A DNA stretch of 64,000 bases from Armillaria gallica (GCA_037576215.1 JBANDB010000020.1:620001-684000), one strand, 5' to 3'. Shown: positions 46,450-58,875, counted from the stretch's first letter. Notes: a model not told the origin generated them from the sequence alone. Program-made: numbers and translations.

Positions 46450-47950
46450 TCCACGGGGTGGGGATTACATGGTACCGTCCGATGTCGAACACCCCTGATT
46501 TACTCACTGATCCGCGTGCACAGCTACAACACCTTTCGTTTCTCAACCACCATGCCGATTACCCACGCCGTCACGAACCAAGCTCTCCTGGTGGAATAAG
46601 AGCGCTGCTACCTGGTAGTGGGATAAGATGTTCTCCGGGATTGGCTATTTCTGTGATGCCTAGACGATGGATACAGGATCTGGTAAGCAAACTAGCTGCT
46701 TGGATCTGTAAGGACCGCTCATTTAGGATACTTCAAAGGTGTTGTGTCCGACATCAGCACTATCCGCCACATTACTCATTCGCGCGCATACAGTCAGCTT
46801 ACACAATCGGGGTTCCCGGTTGGCCGGCGGTTATAACACCGATTGGACGTACGTCTTGCTACACTCCTGAGATCGTCGAACTGGCTCATTCTTCCATAGA
46901 CGAGAATGGGCTCAAAGCATACTTTTAGTTGTATGCGCCCATTCATTCTCTCTGTGGCGCTGTCTGCCTCTCTGCCTTTTATATGAACATACACTGCTCG
47001 GGGATGCCTCCCTCTTCCCCACCCCTCAATGCAACTGCTGGACATCCCGCACGAACTGCTCTCATACATCGTGCACCTCGCCGATCATGATACTCTCCAC
47101 GTGCTCTGTCTCACTGAGAAACGTAATCTCCATCACATAGCTTGTCGTTTCCTTGGAGGAACGTCACTGTCATCTTTGACATCGGCCAGAATATTAAACA
47201 CGACATCTTTCCCTTCAATTCCGAGTGCCTAGTAGTTATCGGGCCCTTCTCTATGATTGTGTACGGATACTTCGACGTCTATGTATCATCATTCGCCTTG
47301 GCCTTGGCATCAATGATCAATACAAAACATGTTCGTGTAAGTGTCGGATCAGGCCCATTCATTCGCTTGATTCTCGAGAATACGATGGCGTCTCTTGTGA
47401 CTGTTGATTTGGATCGGTGTGACGTGAAGCCACAGGACTTCGCTGATATAGTACCTATCATTATTCGGAAGCTACGCGTCTCGATGTCATTCGAATCTGT
47501 GTTTCCTTTGGAACTTTTCACTGTCGAAGACTTGGAGATCCGTGGTCCAAATTTGTCTCTCTATATCGGACCTTATAGTAACTAACCCATTCATCAACCT
47601 GGGAAGTGAATTTATGCCTATCACTGTAACCTTATGGCGACTTACAGACACCCATCTTGGTGGTATTAGATCATCGATACGTGCCGAGATGTAGGATGTC
47701 ACCCGCGGCCGCGTCTTGCAATTTTCCCGCCACTGAAGATAAGCCCTGACCGCTCTATTCCTGATGATGCTTATACTTCTTCGACGTCGCAGACCTATCT
47801 AAGTCATTTCTGTTCCCTAGAGAAGCTTGTTTCGGATGACCCACTCTTGCGAGATATTATTCCAAAGCTTTCCCAGGCAATTTCTGTGTTTCCTCTTGTT
47901 AACGTGTCGAGCCTTTGTGGATTACCTATTCCATGGATAAGGCATTGAAT
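46450..47950. repeat. Segmental duplication, copy 2 (F-box unit)
   Basis: The upstream region (CTGGTAGTGGGA at ~46612, TGTCCGACATCA at ~46746, GCGCCCATTCATTC at ~46936) and the F-box body match copies 1 and 3. The downstream membrane-protein part is missing. Confidence 0.7.
47029..47950 (+). pseudogene. F-box pseudogene, frameshifted array copy
   Basis: ATG 47029 reads MQLLDIPHELLSYIVHLADH, then loses one base near 47151: CGTTTCCTTGGAGG against CGTCCTTTCCTTTGGAGG in copy 1. The protein continues in another frame (WRNVTVIFDIGQN, GPFIRLILENTMASLV, PQDFADIVPIIIRKL). Exon 2 landmarks persist at 47620-47700, but exon 3 and the tail are badly eroded by 47900. It is dead as a full F-box protein. 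Confidence 0.85.
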
Positions 47951-48049
47951 TTTATATCAATTACTCATGTCGTTATTCTGAACTATGTTCTGAACTATGG
48001 CTGGCCGTTACAGAGGAAGAATGTGGCGCCTTACAATACTTACTTCTCT

Positions 48050-48110
48050 GTAATCACATAGTGTATTAGCTGGGTTTATGGTAGACGTGGTTCGATTCCC
48101 GGGATCCCAA
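48050..48110 (+). other. tRNA-like motif
   Basis: The plus strand has TTAGCTGGGTTTATGGTAGACG followed by TGGTTCGATTCCCGGGATCC, an A-box/B-box arrangement with shortened spacing. It is not a functional tRNA, as no anticodon arm fits. Confidence 0.4.
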
Positions 48111-48999
48111 TCTGATTTTTCCGAGTCCTCAGGATTATTTTTGATTCGTAAGGGTAGCGGCAAATAGAACGAAGCAGTCTCGTTAGTTCACATCTACTCG
48201 TCAGTGAGCTAGAGTAGTAGTCTATGCCCTTTACTGTGGACTAGGACATCCGAGTAGGCAAAAGTGCGCAAAAGGACCGTCATTGAGGCAAGGCATAGAC
48301 ACCATATTCTCCAGCAACTAAGATTACTCACTACATAGTAATAAAGTCACTCTAGGAGCCGTCAGCGTACCTGCCGAGCCTCATTTTGCAAGGACTCAAC
48401 ATGGGTGCTTTGAGGCAGGTCGGACCCACAATTGATCCGTGTGCACAGCCACATCAGCCCTCTTTTTACAACCACCATGTCGATTACCCGCGCGCGTTAC
48501 CAAGCAAGAGACCCCCGTGGAATAACATGGATGCTCCGGTATTTTAATGGCCCCGTGTTCCACATCAGCGCTATCCCCTGCATTCGCCTTTCACGCGCTT
48601 AGCACTGTCAGGCTTCACAGTCAACTGACGATTATAACACCAATTCAACATACGTCTTTCTGTGCTCCTGAGCTCGTTGGATTTACTCATTCGTTCATAG
48701 ACAAGAGTGGGACCTGAGGCGTATCTTTAGCTATATGCGCCCATTCATTCTCAGTGTGGCGCTGGACCGCTCAGTTCGGATATTGTCTGACATCACCACT
48801 ATTCCCGGCGCATTCATATGCTTAGCACGGGCCGTCCCTTCGGTTAACAGGATGTACGTCTTGCTGTGTTCCCAAGGTAGTCATATTCGCTCATTCTTCC
48901 GTAGGGGACCGAGGCTTACCTTAGTTATATGCGCCCATTCATTCGAGTATATGAATGTACACAACCCGGTGATGCCTCCTTCTTACCCTTCGCTACAAA

Positions 49000-49989
49000 A
49001 TGCACCTGCTAGACCTCCCACACGAGCTGCTCTCATATATCGTGCACTTCGCCGATCCCCATACTCTCCGTGCGCTCTGCCTCACAGAGAAACGCAGCCT
49101 ATATCACATAGCCTGTCATTTCCTTTCGAGGAATGTCACTGTCACCTTTGGCACGAACCAGAAACCGACACCGAACCTCTTTTCCTTCGATTCCGAGCGC
49201 TTAGCAGCTATCAGGTCCATCTCCATAATCGTGGACGGATCCTTCGACGTCTGTCTCTCATCATTCGGGATGGTCTTGGCGTCAATGATCAATGTAAATT
49301 ATGTTCGTGTGAGTGGCGCATCAGGCCCTTTTATCCGCTTGATTCTCGAGAATACGATGGCGTCTCTCGTGACTCTTGAATTGGATGACTGTTATGCGGA
49401 GCCACAGGACTTTTCTGAGATGATGCCCGTCGCTATCCGGGAGCTGCGTATCTCCAGATGTCATTCCAACATACGCTTTCTTTTGGGACCTCTCACAGTC
49501 GAAGACTTGGAAGTGCACGGTGCAGGTTCGTCTCTCTGTGTCTGTCCTCATAGCAACTAACAAGCACACTCATAGGTCCGGACGATGAATGTATGCCTGT
49601 AGGTGTAACCTTACGGCGACTAACAGACACCGATCTTGGCAAATTGAAAAGATTATGTCTCGTCGATACATGCCGAGACGCGGGATGTCGTGACCTCTTG
49701 CATTTGATCCGCGCTTTGCAGGTAGGCCCCGGTTGCTTTGTTTCCCATAACTAATTTTGGATACCCCAGCGTCCATTAACGTCACTCAAGGAGCTCGTTT
49801 TGGACATCCCTCTCCCGCAGGATATGCACCAAAAGCTGTTGCAGCTGATACCTACCTTCCCTATGCTTAAGGAATCTCGCATCGTCTCTAGGGCTAATGA
49901 GACCTCGATTGGTATGTTTCTCTTATTTCTTCCGTAGAATTGGTTCAAAGAATTTACAACTTTGGTAGACTTTGCTACTCGCAGTTAGG
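49000..49989 (+). CDS. F-box protein (array copy 3)
   Basis: Paralogue of the gene at 39773. ATG 49000 gives MHLLDLPHELLSYIVHFADP, then LCLTEKRSLYHIACHFL, GPFIRLILENTMASLVTLEL and RCHSNIRFLLGPLTVEDLEV. Exon 1 ends before GTTCGTCTCT (~49526). Exon 2 reads GPDDECMPVGVTLRRLTDTD and LVDTCRDAGCRDLLHLIRAL. Exon 3 reads LVLDIPLPQDMHQKLLQLIP and IVSRANETSI. The last short exon gives DFATRS and a TAG at 49987-49989, at the same place as in copy 1. All intron phases match copy 1 and no lesion is visible. GTATATGAATGTACA upstream is shared with copy 1 and may be a TATA-like core promoter element. Probably an SCF adaptor. Confidence 0.82.
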
Positions 49990-50360
49990 ACTCGCTAACC
50001 GATTACCATGATCAGTACGTGGAATACAGATTTCAATGTGCGCTGAAAGTTGATGAGTCTCCCTGCGTCACTGCAGTTTTGGTACTGTACAAGGATAGCT
50101 CACGTGTCTACTCTGACTCGCTACTTTTGCGATACTTATCGCTGGCACTTTTTCGTTCTCGAGGAGAGTGATGGACATTTTTTTTACAGTACCATCTATG
50201 TATCAGAGCTACCTGCAACAAGCCCCACCACTAGTAACCTCATAGTGCTAGGCCGAGGCAAGATGCCGGATAACTTTTTTAGTTGGCTTATGCGTGAAAC
50301 CTTGGCAGTCAGTAGCGTGGCATAAATCCAAAATTCGAAACTTAAAGCAATGAACGTACA

Positions 50361-50425
50361 TTCGAACACAGGGAATTCAACCCTGAATATTGCCTGTAAG
50401 TAGTTAGGCGATACCGTTGACTATG
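50361..50425 (-). other. tRNA-like motif
   Basis: Counterpart of 41180-41242. On the minus strand TAGTCAACGGTATCGCC is followed by GGGTTGAATTCCC. The B box is slightly more diverged than in the first copy. It was duplicated with the F-box unit. Confidence 0.4.
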
Positions 50426-50499
50426 TGAACGATTTCCTCGTAAATTTCTGTACCCAGGAGCAAAAGAATGTGGTCTGATAGTGCAAGACTTTGATGATA

Positions 50500-52560
50500 G
50501 GGTGGCTCCTACAAAAGGGACCAGCTTGCTGAACACGTCGAGAATGCGAGGGGCCTGGGTAATACAGAATCACTCTTATCAAAGGGCATGTGGAAGAATG
50601 ATGGAGACTCGAGCGTTGGCGTGTGTCGACGATGGTCCCGACGCAGCACGAGAGGAACATCCTGACCCATAAATGAAGGGGATGATAAGCCTACAACACA
50701 CAAGTCTTCCGAAACTCCCTGGTACACAGGGTTATTCATGTTGTGAAAGGGGTCACACGAAACAACGAAACAAAGAGCTGACGGACGTGAAATGGCTCTA
50801 TGCGGATACATCACCGGGATACCACCATAGATGGAGGAAATGCCGATACGAGATGAGGACAGGGTTCGGCGGAATTGATGGGAAAAGGGCCCTACGACAG
50901 AGGTTACGGGTGTACACACTACCGAGTGTGTCGATACGGCGGCCAAAAATATGAGGAGCTGCATGGCGTCTTCTTGCACCAACAAGCTGTTTAATAGACA
51001 ATCGTTCCTCAGCTAGACACGATAGAAAGAGATGTAACAAGAACGACACACAGTTGAGGATGTAGACAGTTGTCTGGCTTCAGAACAATAGCCGGGTCAC
51101 AGCGTAGGCAATCCGTCCTCCTCGTATCAGAAAATAATGGATCTTTTTTCAGTTAAACACGCCTCACAGAGGTATATGTTGTGTCTTTCTGGATGCTTGC
51201 TGACGAGAGGAATTTCGAAAATTGACCCATGAGGTTGTTGAATCGCATACGGAGAGACTGGTGATGGAGACGAAGACATGTGAACGTGTCAGCGCTTCGT
51301 GGAAGGCGAAACGATGGAGGAAGACAAATAGGCGTGAGGGCAACACGCGTAGCGGAAATTTCCGGAGTGATAAAAAGTTATAGATGTCCAGTACAACCCG
51401 TTCTTGTGCTAGACTGAAGACTAAATTTCATGTCGAGACCTAATGAATCAATAACGGAGACACAGCAGAGCAGTGTAAGACGTGCCATGAACTGGCCTGC
51501 AAGTCTCGGAAATCTTTCTGGTAGCCATTGGCCCCCTCAACATTCCTTAGTACTCATGACTGGAAGATATGCGTCCACCACGAGCACAACGCGTATCCTA
51601 AACTAGGCATCTGAGGATGAAGAGGGACTTCAAATCAATCCGATGGATCACCTGTTACTAGAATATCCTCGCTTCGTCTGCGAAGGTGTTGTTTCAACTC
51701 CTATGTGGACCTCAACTGGGGACTTGATTCTGTTCAAGGGTATAAGTTACAGCCGCCTACAATACAGGATTGAGCGACTCACTAAAGAGACAGTAGATCT
51801 CATGAGCCCCACGAAACTGCGACGACAATGTATTGAGGTGTACCTAACCATTACAGGTATCGCATTGCGAGTCCCGAGAGTAGCGGTCTCCTTCGCGGAT
51901 TTGTACGAGACTGATGGATGACAGCGGGACGTCGAAAGGGCCGGCGATCTCCATATCAATGAAGTACAACGAACCGGATATCCTGGATGATGCAAAGTCA
52001 AGGAATAACCAGAGAACGAAAATGGGAAACAGACGTACAACAAAAAGCATCCTAAAGCCGGCTTTCCGAGAGAATCCCTCTAAATGTACTTTTTATCAAG
52101 TCCTAGCGCTCACTGGTGGCAACGCTTGAAGTTCCAGCTGATGCCGCAGACTGAAGATTCAACCATTTCTGTTATTGGGCAATGTAGAGAACGAGCCCAG
52201 AGAGAACACAAAGCGCGGGAAAGAAGAGACCAAAAGATCATACGCGTGGGCATAAATTAGACAATATAAGAGATATATACCTTCAGTATCAAGACCAGCG
52301 ATCAGGTAAGCTACCACGAACATTCTTCCCGATGAAAAGACATCTCAAGACTTTGGTTCGTACCGAAAAATGACGTGGCACCCTGACGCAGAGGAGTAGG
52401 GTCATTTTTAAAGAAACACTGTAAAAAAAAAGAGATGGCAGAGATCTAATGGGGAATTCGGGCAGGAGACGCGTAATCGTGGGCCATGGAGGGTGTAACG
52501 AGTGGTAGAAATTAATGCAAGCGCCTTCGGCAATATCCGTCTCGGTCCGATCCGCCGAAT
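50500..52560 (-). CDS. Putative multi-exon membrane protein, array copy B (model unresolved)
   Basis: Counterpart of the 41400-44490 gene. It shares the 5' region (GCCTTCGGCAATATCCGTCT at ~52528, against ~44450) and the C-terminal VVGLSSPSFMGQDVPLVL at ~50.7 kb. A helix-like exon (MLFVVRLFPIFVLWLFLDFA) lies at ~52.0 kb. I could not assemble a continuous reading frame and saw several in-frame stops, so this may be a decayed copy. It faces the F-box gene at 49000 tail to tail. Confidence 0.3.
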
Positions 52561-53051
52561 GCGCTCTTTGTTGGCTCTTTTACTCTCTTCGACCTCCATC
52601 TTACATCCTTTCCCCCGATATTCGCGTGATCCCCTTCAATTCAACCAGCTTGGTTTGGGTGGTCTTTCCCTAGCATGGATGGATTTTTGGTGCGCTTCAA
52701 TAAGATATACATCAATACAATGGGGTACATGCAGAATCGTGAATTTGAATGAACACATTAGATATATAAATAAGACATAGTAAGCAACCGATCTACCTGA
52801 GAATGTACAATCACATCCCCGCCATAAAGTCATCCTTTTTTTTGCAATTCGGACGGTACTGTCATTGCGTTAGATGAGAGATTATTAAGCCGTGCATTGA
52901 TCCTAGGATAACTCAGAAATATATTGGTATACTCGAACGTGGACACATACTTTCAAAGGTAGAAACGCATCCGGATTGTCCGTCATAATGTCCCTTTCCC
53001 CCTCTATCTGTTTTCTTCACAGCATCTTCTACTATTAAACAGTGACTAAAC

Positions 53052-54869
53052 TCACCTGATTTCCTCCGTCAGTTGTTGCTGCAGTAATGCTCGCTCCATT
53101 CTGGGGCGAGTCGACGAGCTCAGAGCCAGAGTGTCATTGTCCCTGCTACGGCGGGCTGCGCTAAACGCGGATATTGTGAACATTCCATCAGGTGCCTGGA
53201 TGTATGCCCTCGCATTCAAATTTGCCAATAGAGTACTGAAATAGAGGGAGCAGAGCGAAAATTCCACGATGCTATAATAGAGCGCAGTTGGGTAGATTTT
53301 GACCTGACATCATAGTAGTTCAGCGTATCAAAACCTCGATGGAAAGATGACACTGCGAACAAGCACGAGAGCGACGGTAGCAGTGACGGCTGTGAATGCA
53401 CCACTCAGAACAATGACCGTGATGAGGCGGTACACCATGCGCATCGTTCTAAGAAAATGGATACGTCAGGAGGAGGCTGTGAAAGATATTCAAAAACGCA
53501 CTTGGGGATAGTAGGCGTTCCTGTGTGAGTCAGGAGAAATATCATGCTGAATGACACGACAACATCCACAGCGACTGAAACACTCAGATAAGAGATGTTG
53601 AACCCCTGGATCTGTCAGTACAATATATACTGGGGAAAAGCATGTTACAGACAACTATCAGAGGCGTCGATACAACTTCCAGGGGCTTTCCGTACCTATT
53701 TAGAAGTAAATATGTCAACAGGCAAGAATGACATGTGTCTCACACGTTTATCAGATATACTTGGGAACAAAGTCAGCTTTCTGGATGTCGCGATATCTAT
53801 CCACCTACCGAAGACTACAACTGTGTATGGAAACAAATTAATAAGAGAAATTACAAATGAAATCTACGTACCCAGTTGCCAAGACGAGAGCATAATCTAA
53901 AGAGTAAAAAGGGATTAAAGCCACAGGTGATTGAAATTTAATTGTTGCTAACCACGATAACAATAAATGCGGCGGCAGTGTATTTCTGCATTTTTGAATG
54001 TAAGGTCTGTTTGGAAACTGACAGACGTCAATATATCTTCAGGCAATGTCTGATGGACTTACAGGTATAGATTCTCCGAATGAAGTACAACTGCACAATA
54101 ACAATGACGATGGTCTGGCACGTACTTTCTGCTAATAGAAAGGGGATCTATTTATTGACATGCCCATAGGGTGTTCGATACGACCAATGGAATCCTCATT
54201 CTGAAAGGGCGTGAGTATACGCTGGATGTGTTCAATAACTTGGCTTTCAATCCCATCTTTTAGAATGGCATGTTTTGATACATCAGTACGGAAGGATCCA
54301 CGGACTAGAGGAAACGCCACTGTACGCCGATAATAGACCCATTCAGTACAACGCTAACATCTTTCGCTTTTCTGTAGTGAGATTTTGGTACGTTATTCGA
54401 GCCATTCAGAATGAGACTCATGATTCGACGATCCCATAAAAGCATCACATCTGGGTGGAGGTAAGTGAACAGAGAACAATACTACCGACGAGTTGCACTG
54501 ATGGTTTCGTAGAGTGCACCTATCTGTCCAGAAATCAAAACGAGTTATGGCAGGAGAATGAAATATATCTACCAAGATTCTCAGAAAACGTGGATCTATG
54601 TTGCCGGAGCTTGAAGGATATTTCGGTCAGTGCAGTTTCCAATAAATTGCGAGGACCGTACTTCATGTAATAAATAAAGCTGAGCGAGGGATGAAGGTCA
54701 AGCATACAAGGAAGACACAGAATTAGACCTACACTTGAAGACTCGATACACCCCACATCGCACAAGCCAGCCAAGATCCCACAAGAAGAGACCCATAAGA
54801 CGAAGTCAGATCCAAGATAATCGGGTTCTCGATGGGTACAGGGCAGTTTGACGTCGTGGTGCTGGCCAT
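53052..54869 (-). CDS. DUF6534-type multi-pass membrane protein (copy 2)
   Basis: Function unknown; same family as the gene at 34720. ATG 54869 opens MASTTTSNCPVPIENPIILD, then SYGSLLVGSWLACAMWGVSS (helix 1). A GTAGGT...CAG intron joins this in frame to LQVFIYYMKYGPRNLLETAL. The middle exons (53.9-54.6 kb) are unresolved. The C-terminal half is clear: FNISYLSVSVAVDVVVSFSM, FLLTHTGTPTIP, RMVYRLITVIVLSGAFTAVT, SKIYPTALYYSIVEFSLCSL and the family signature STLLANLNARAYIQ, then a hydrophilic tail ending LQQQLTEEIR at 53052-53054. A GTGAGT directly overlaps that stop, so a further 3' exon is possible. Middle-region decay cannot be excluded. Confidence 0.6.
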
Positions 54870-57149
54870 GGTGGGACTGAAGTTCTGCGAGAGTGTTGTT
54901 AGACGACATTTATAGAGGAAGGAAGGAAGCATTGCTCTCACCCATCAAGAAAGCATAGCCGGAGAGATAGAACAATGTCACGGATCCTCCTCCTTGACAT
55001 CCGATTCGTCGTCGTCAATGAATGAATAGGCTGTCGGAGCTGCAAGTACGCCCGTAGTCGGGTCCGCTTATACCCAAGGACGTATTTCTGTTTCTTTCTT
55101 TATTTGTTACATACAGTATCCACAACGGACTCCGTAGCTACATATACCAACGTATCTACCTACGTGCGCCTCAGACGTTCTCGTATCCCGAGTGCAAGTC
55201 TGAGTTACTATTGTTATAGATAACTACATCCGCACTCTAACATAGGCTTCATCTTCGTTGCTCTTATCATCCAACCGAGCATACTGAGTCCTGTGTACTA
55301 TGAACCCAAGCACCTTGATAATCTCGATGGCGGTGCGTGATGATGATACCGTCACCGACAATTTACCGTGCCGTACATGCCGTAGTCGCCTACGTTATCG
55401 TCACATAACACGCCCTTTGACTCCGACTCGAAGCATTGGTTGCTCTTTCTAAGCCGCTTCTTTACCAAATGAGGCTATGTCCTTATCCTCATTCTCGTGG
55501 TCCTGACGCCTCTCTCATGAAATCAATACTGCTAATAGGAGTACTGCCTCAGCCTTACTCCTCAATACTCATGTCGTTGCGGTGCAGACATCAACGAGCC
55601 ACACGGTTTTTGGATGTCACGCCTAAGGGCATCCGGGCCGTGATGTAAACAAATACCGAAGGCGTTGGCACTCTCGAAAATGATGCGAAGCAAGACAGCA
55701 TCTGAATTCGTAATCAGGTCCAATACACTTCACATCCAACTGTTGGCGCTTCGGGATGTGATCGGCGAGCAATGGACACACTCAAGTCAGACAACAAAGA
55801 TGGTATTCAATGAATTGCTAGTCGCTTGTTCATCGATGCATAAATGGCCGCTCCTTGAATCTTGATATTCTGATCAAGAAGTGGTACTACAATCTGGATC
55901 TCAATGCGCGTCTCCGCCCGAGACAGAACTCCCTTTCACTTCAACAAAAACGTTGTAAATAGACAGAGTCACAGATACGGAAGGTGATAGCCTACGAAGG
56001 TCGGTCATGTCGCCAGCGAAGGTTGGGGACGGGCCCGGAAAAACCTGCGTCATAGTAGATGTTGATGCGTTTGATATCGAGAATCTCTATCAGGGGGAAC
56101 AGCTCCGGGATTCATTTTTCATCAGAGACGGTCGCAAAGCTCCCCCACAGCTCCACCTCCATGAGGCAGCAAAATCTTGATAGGAACTGTCTGCGTTGAA
56201 ACCGTGCAGTAAATTGGATGTGGGATGAGTTTACGAGTTTGAGGCATATCCGGGAGCCGAAGACACGAAGGATAGGAGGAATAGACTATATCGGGAAGCG
56301 TGAGATGCGTCACAGCATCGTCTGGGTATTGCTTTATTCAAAGGCAGCATTGGGCGAATGTTGGGATGACGCCAGGCTCGAACATGTCCGTCGTGTGAAA
56401 AAAAGGTACTTGGAGCAAATGGGATCCAACGCCACGGCAGCGCATAAAACCACCTTCGGATGAAAAGGTTGCGTTGGAAAAGAGGGGGCCACATGAATCC
56501 ACGCGCCGTGACTTGGGATAGACGATGACACGAGCAAAGAATCTTTGTCGTCTTTGTTATTTTCGATGGTTGTGTCTATCAACCTCGAGGGGAAGTCAGA
56601 TTCCCATTCCTAGTGGAAATAGATAAGCAAATCTCGCTGGTTGGTATTCGTAACCACGCACCATTCTGAGTAATAGACATGTTAACCGCTTCTTTTTGCG
56701 ACATCACATATTCTGTACATTAGAGGCCGTCGGCCATGCTGAGGGACTCAAGGGGATTGATTGTCAGAGTCAGAAAACCGAAGCCTGTGGACAATTATAC
56801 AACAAGAAGCAAGGTGTCTCGACACCCCGAATTTTTGTATCACCAATAGTATTCTGAATTGACGATGATATGCGTCTGGTAGTAGACGTAAGATTAAACC
56901 GATCAGCCATCCATACACCTTAACATGAGCACGTCAGTTAATATGCGCAACGAGATACAGAGGGACGAACCTATATCTTGCAACCCCATTTCCCTGGCGT
57001 TCAGAGGCCGCAAAAACACGCGGTTCACGAAATACCGAATTTCTGCTGATCGACAGACATCGTGTCAGCAAATCCTTGAGACCCCGTATCAGGCTTGCGA
57101 GTCCAGTGTTAGGTGGTTGAAGCGCTGGACGAAGAAACCTGCTCTGACG
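54870..57149. other. No confident gene; possible F-box/LRR remnant on minus strand
   Basis: Minus-strand frames near 56.1-56.3 kb (VTHLTLPDIVYSSYPSCLRL, IKILLPHGGGAVGELCDRL) have the flavour of the C-terminal half of Agaricomycete F-box proteins. Stops and frame changes prevent a model. The rest is unassigned. Confidence 0.35.
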
Positions 57150-57440
57150 CTCATTCAACGTAGTCCACATTTGGTAGACACTCTGAATCGAAGGAAAAGG
57201 GACAGGAATATGGATTCTTTCCGATATCGAAAACAATGGTAACGATCGGCAGCAAGGTCAATATGCTATTTGGTGTGAGACAACCGTCGGCGCGAGAGGA
57301 AGAGCGCGGAGGGTACCGCGGTCCGTGTAGTCGACGAGGAGTTGAGAACACCTCGGGAGGAGGTCAAGCAGTTTTGCAAGGGTCAAGTATCGATACACCG
57401 TGTACAACGGACAGCCGATGACCGCTCTGCATGCATGCAC
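57150..57440 (-). pseudogene. F-box fragment of the array family
   Basis: The minus strand shows LLDLLP......LVDYTDRGTLRAL, then in another frame TIVFDIGKNPYSCPFSFDSE. This matches the first ~70 residues of the array F-box proteins (LLDLPYELLSYIIHFSDLDT; VIFDIHQNPRPNLFSLDSGR). It is the only array member found on the minus strand and is cut on both sides. Confidence 0.6.
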
Positions 57441-58523
57441 AAGGGAATGTTGGTACTGAATACGAATACGCATTCTGGTAACTCTGGTATAAGATAAGCC
57501 GCCGGAGATCCCAGCGCGTTTTTGATATCCTTGTAATCACGGGAGAGAGTAGGTATGGGGCCAGCCTTCAATGTCCAGGTACAATCAAGGTAAGTGAACC
57601 TCGCCGAGTCTCGGCAAAGGCAGGTCAATCTGACGTGTCGTAAAAGCACGGACCAACTGCCGATCGGTATCCACAACAGGTGAGGCAATGTGTCTACTGA
57701 AGAACGAATGAATCCAGGTAAGCTTAGTCATAGTAGCATGACAATACTAACATCTTCTCTGCTAATCGGTTCATCAACAGGCTCTCCTTGATGCAGTGAG
57801 TGCCGTAGATGCAGTATTGAAATCCAATAGACTGCAAATGGTGCCATAAGCTGGCTGTATGCGCATGAAAGCTGGTTGTCGATACGGGGTTATTGTACCA
57901 ACTGCTGGGTTGCAGTCGCCGAACAAAGATACACGGTCATCTGGATAAACCAAATTAAGCTTCTCGTCGCTCCACGCAGCTACGTTACTCACTTGATCCC
58001 GCCTTGAATAAATCGTCTCCATCGTCCGGCGTAAAATATGAATCAAACACTAGCGTGCGTCGTGTCCTACTCTTCATTATCGTTCAACTGAGGTATAATG
58101 GAAACTCGCAGCAAGGAGATACAGAATGCTGGTATTTCTCGAGGGGCACTCGGTCCTGTTATCATCGGCCTTGAACGATGCGATCGATGGATATGGTGGT
58201 TCAGAAAAGAAGGCCAATGTGGCTGTGCAGGGTCAACGTTCCTGTCAAGTTCCATTCGCCGTTCCAGACCTTGGATTACCGGATGTCCCTCAAAAGTAAG
58301 TAGAAGTGTTTCTCTAAGATTATAAGGCATCTACACTTCTCACAGTCCTTTTTATCACATCAAAGTCACGCATGACAAGCAACTCTGGACGTCTAGTTGT
58401 CTAGTTGAAGTGTTGTCCAAAACGAAAGATACTAACTGAGTCACGCTGCGGATTGAGCTGATTAACCGCGTTCTGCGCAGGTATATTACCGTCTACCCGG
58501 ACATTCATTCCCTTACAAAAATA
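57441..58523. other. No supported gene
   Basis: Overlapping frames on both strands (57383-57688, 58067-58330) lack recognisable domains. This region contains the upstream DNA of the small-peptide exon at 58524. Confidence 0.45.
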
Positions 58524-58574
58524 ATGCACTACAAAGCAGTCATTCGCTTCACCGTCCTGCTCGCCCTCGCCGGT
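58524..58574 (+). pseudogene. First exon of a second small secreted peptide gene
   Basis: MHYKAVIRFTVLLALAG is 17 codons in phase 0 and is followed by GTGAGTCC. It matches the first exon of the 45896-46071 gene in length, phase and pattern (M.YK..I..TV.L.LAG). The second exon cannot be recognised: an acceptor at ~58616 would give HA and stop. A copia LTR begins at 58680, about 100 nt downstream. The gene may have been broken by that insertion, or its later exon may lie beyond the element, outside the window. Confidence 0.45.
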
Positions 58575-58679
58575 GTGAGTCCTTCCTTCTTCATATTGCG
58601 TTGTAATTATATGTAGCATGCATAGTATCATGGGATTTTTCCCCGAGACTCCGACAACATTCTATATTGTGCCATCGAG

Positions 58680-58875
58680 TGTTGCAGGTATGGAGCACAG
58701 TGTAGGTGGAATACTGAGACGACGGTCAATTGCTTTATAAATATGGACAGTTTACACTACTTACCTGAGACGACGGTCAATTGCTTGAAGAGAAATTGAC
58801 CGTCGACCCAGGAACATTATCTATGGCTTATGTAAGGTGACACTGCTTGGTGAAGTACTGTGTCGTCCCGCAACA
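58680..58875 (-). repeat. 3' LTR of the copia element (196 bp)
   Basis: The ends are TGTTGC...GCAACA, and the LTR directly adjoins a polypurine tract. The flank TCGAG (58675-58679) is the candidate target duplication; its partner would be beyond the window. On the minus strand a TATTTATAAAG promoter-like motif lies at ~58734-58744. It contains a 22-nt direct repeat CTGAGACGACGGTCAATTGC (58714 and 58765). A third, inverted copy of the core makes a 12-bp perfect hairpin at ~58770-58805. Confidence 0.85.

Larger units (their letters stand above)
48330..50880. repeat. Segmental duplication, copy 3 (F-box unit)
   Basis: It aligns with 38640-41680 across the upstream region, F-box gene, tRNA-like island and the 3' part of the facing membrane-protein gene. 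An example is GATAGTGCAAGACTTTGATGAT at ~41297 and ~50478. Confidence 0.75.

Noticed and set aside
58680..58800. Cys-containing plus-strand frame after the small-peptide exon
   Set aside because: It lies wholly in the copia LTR. Its repeated TETTVNC motif is a by-product of the LTR direct repeat.
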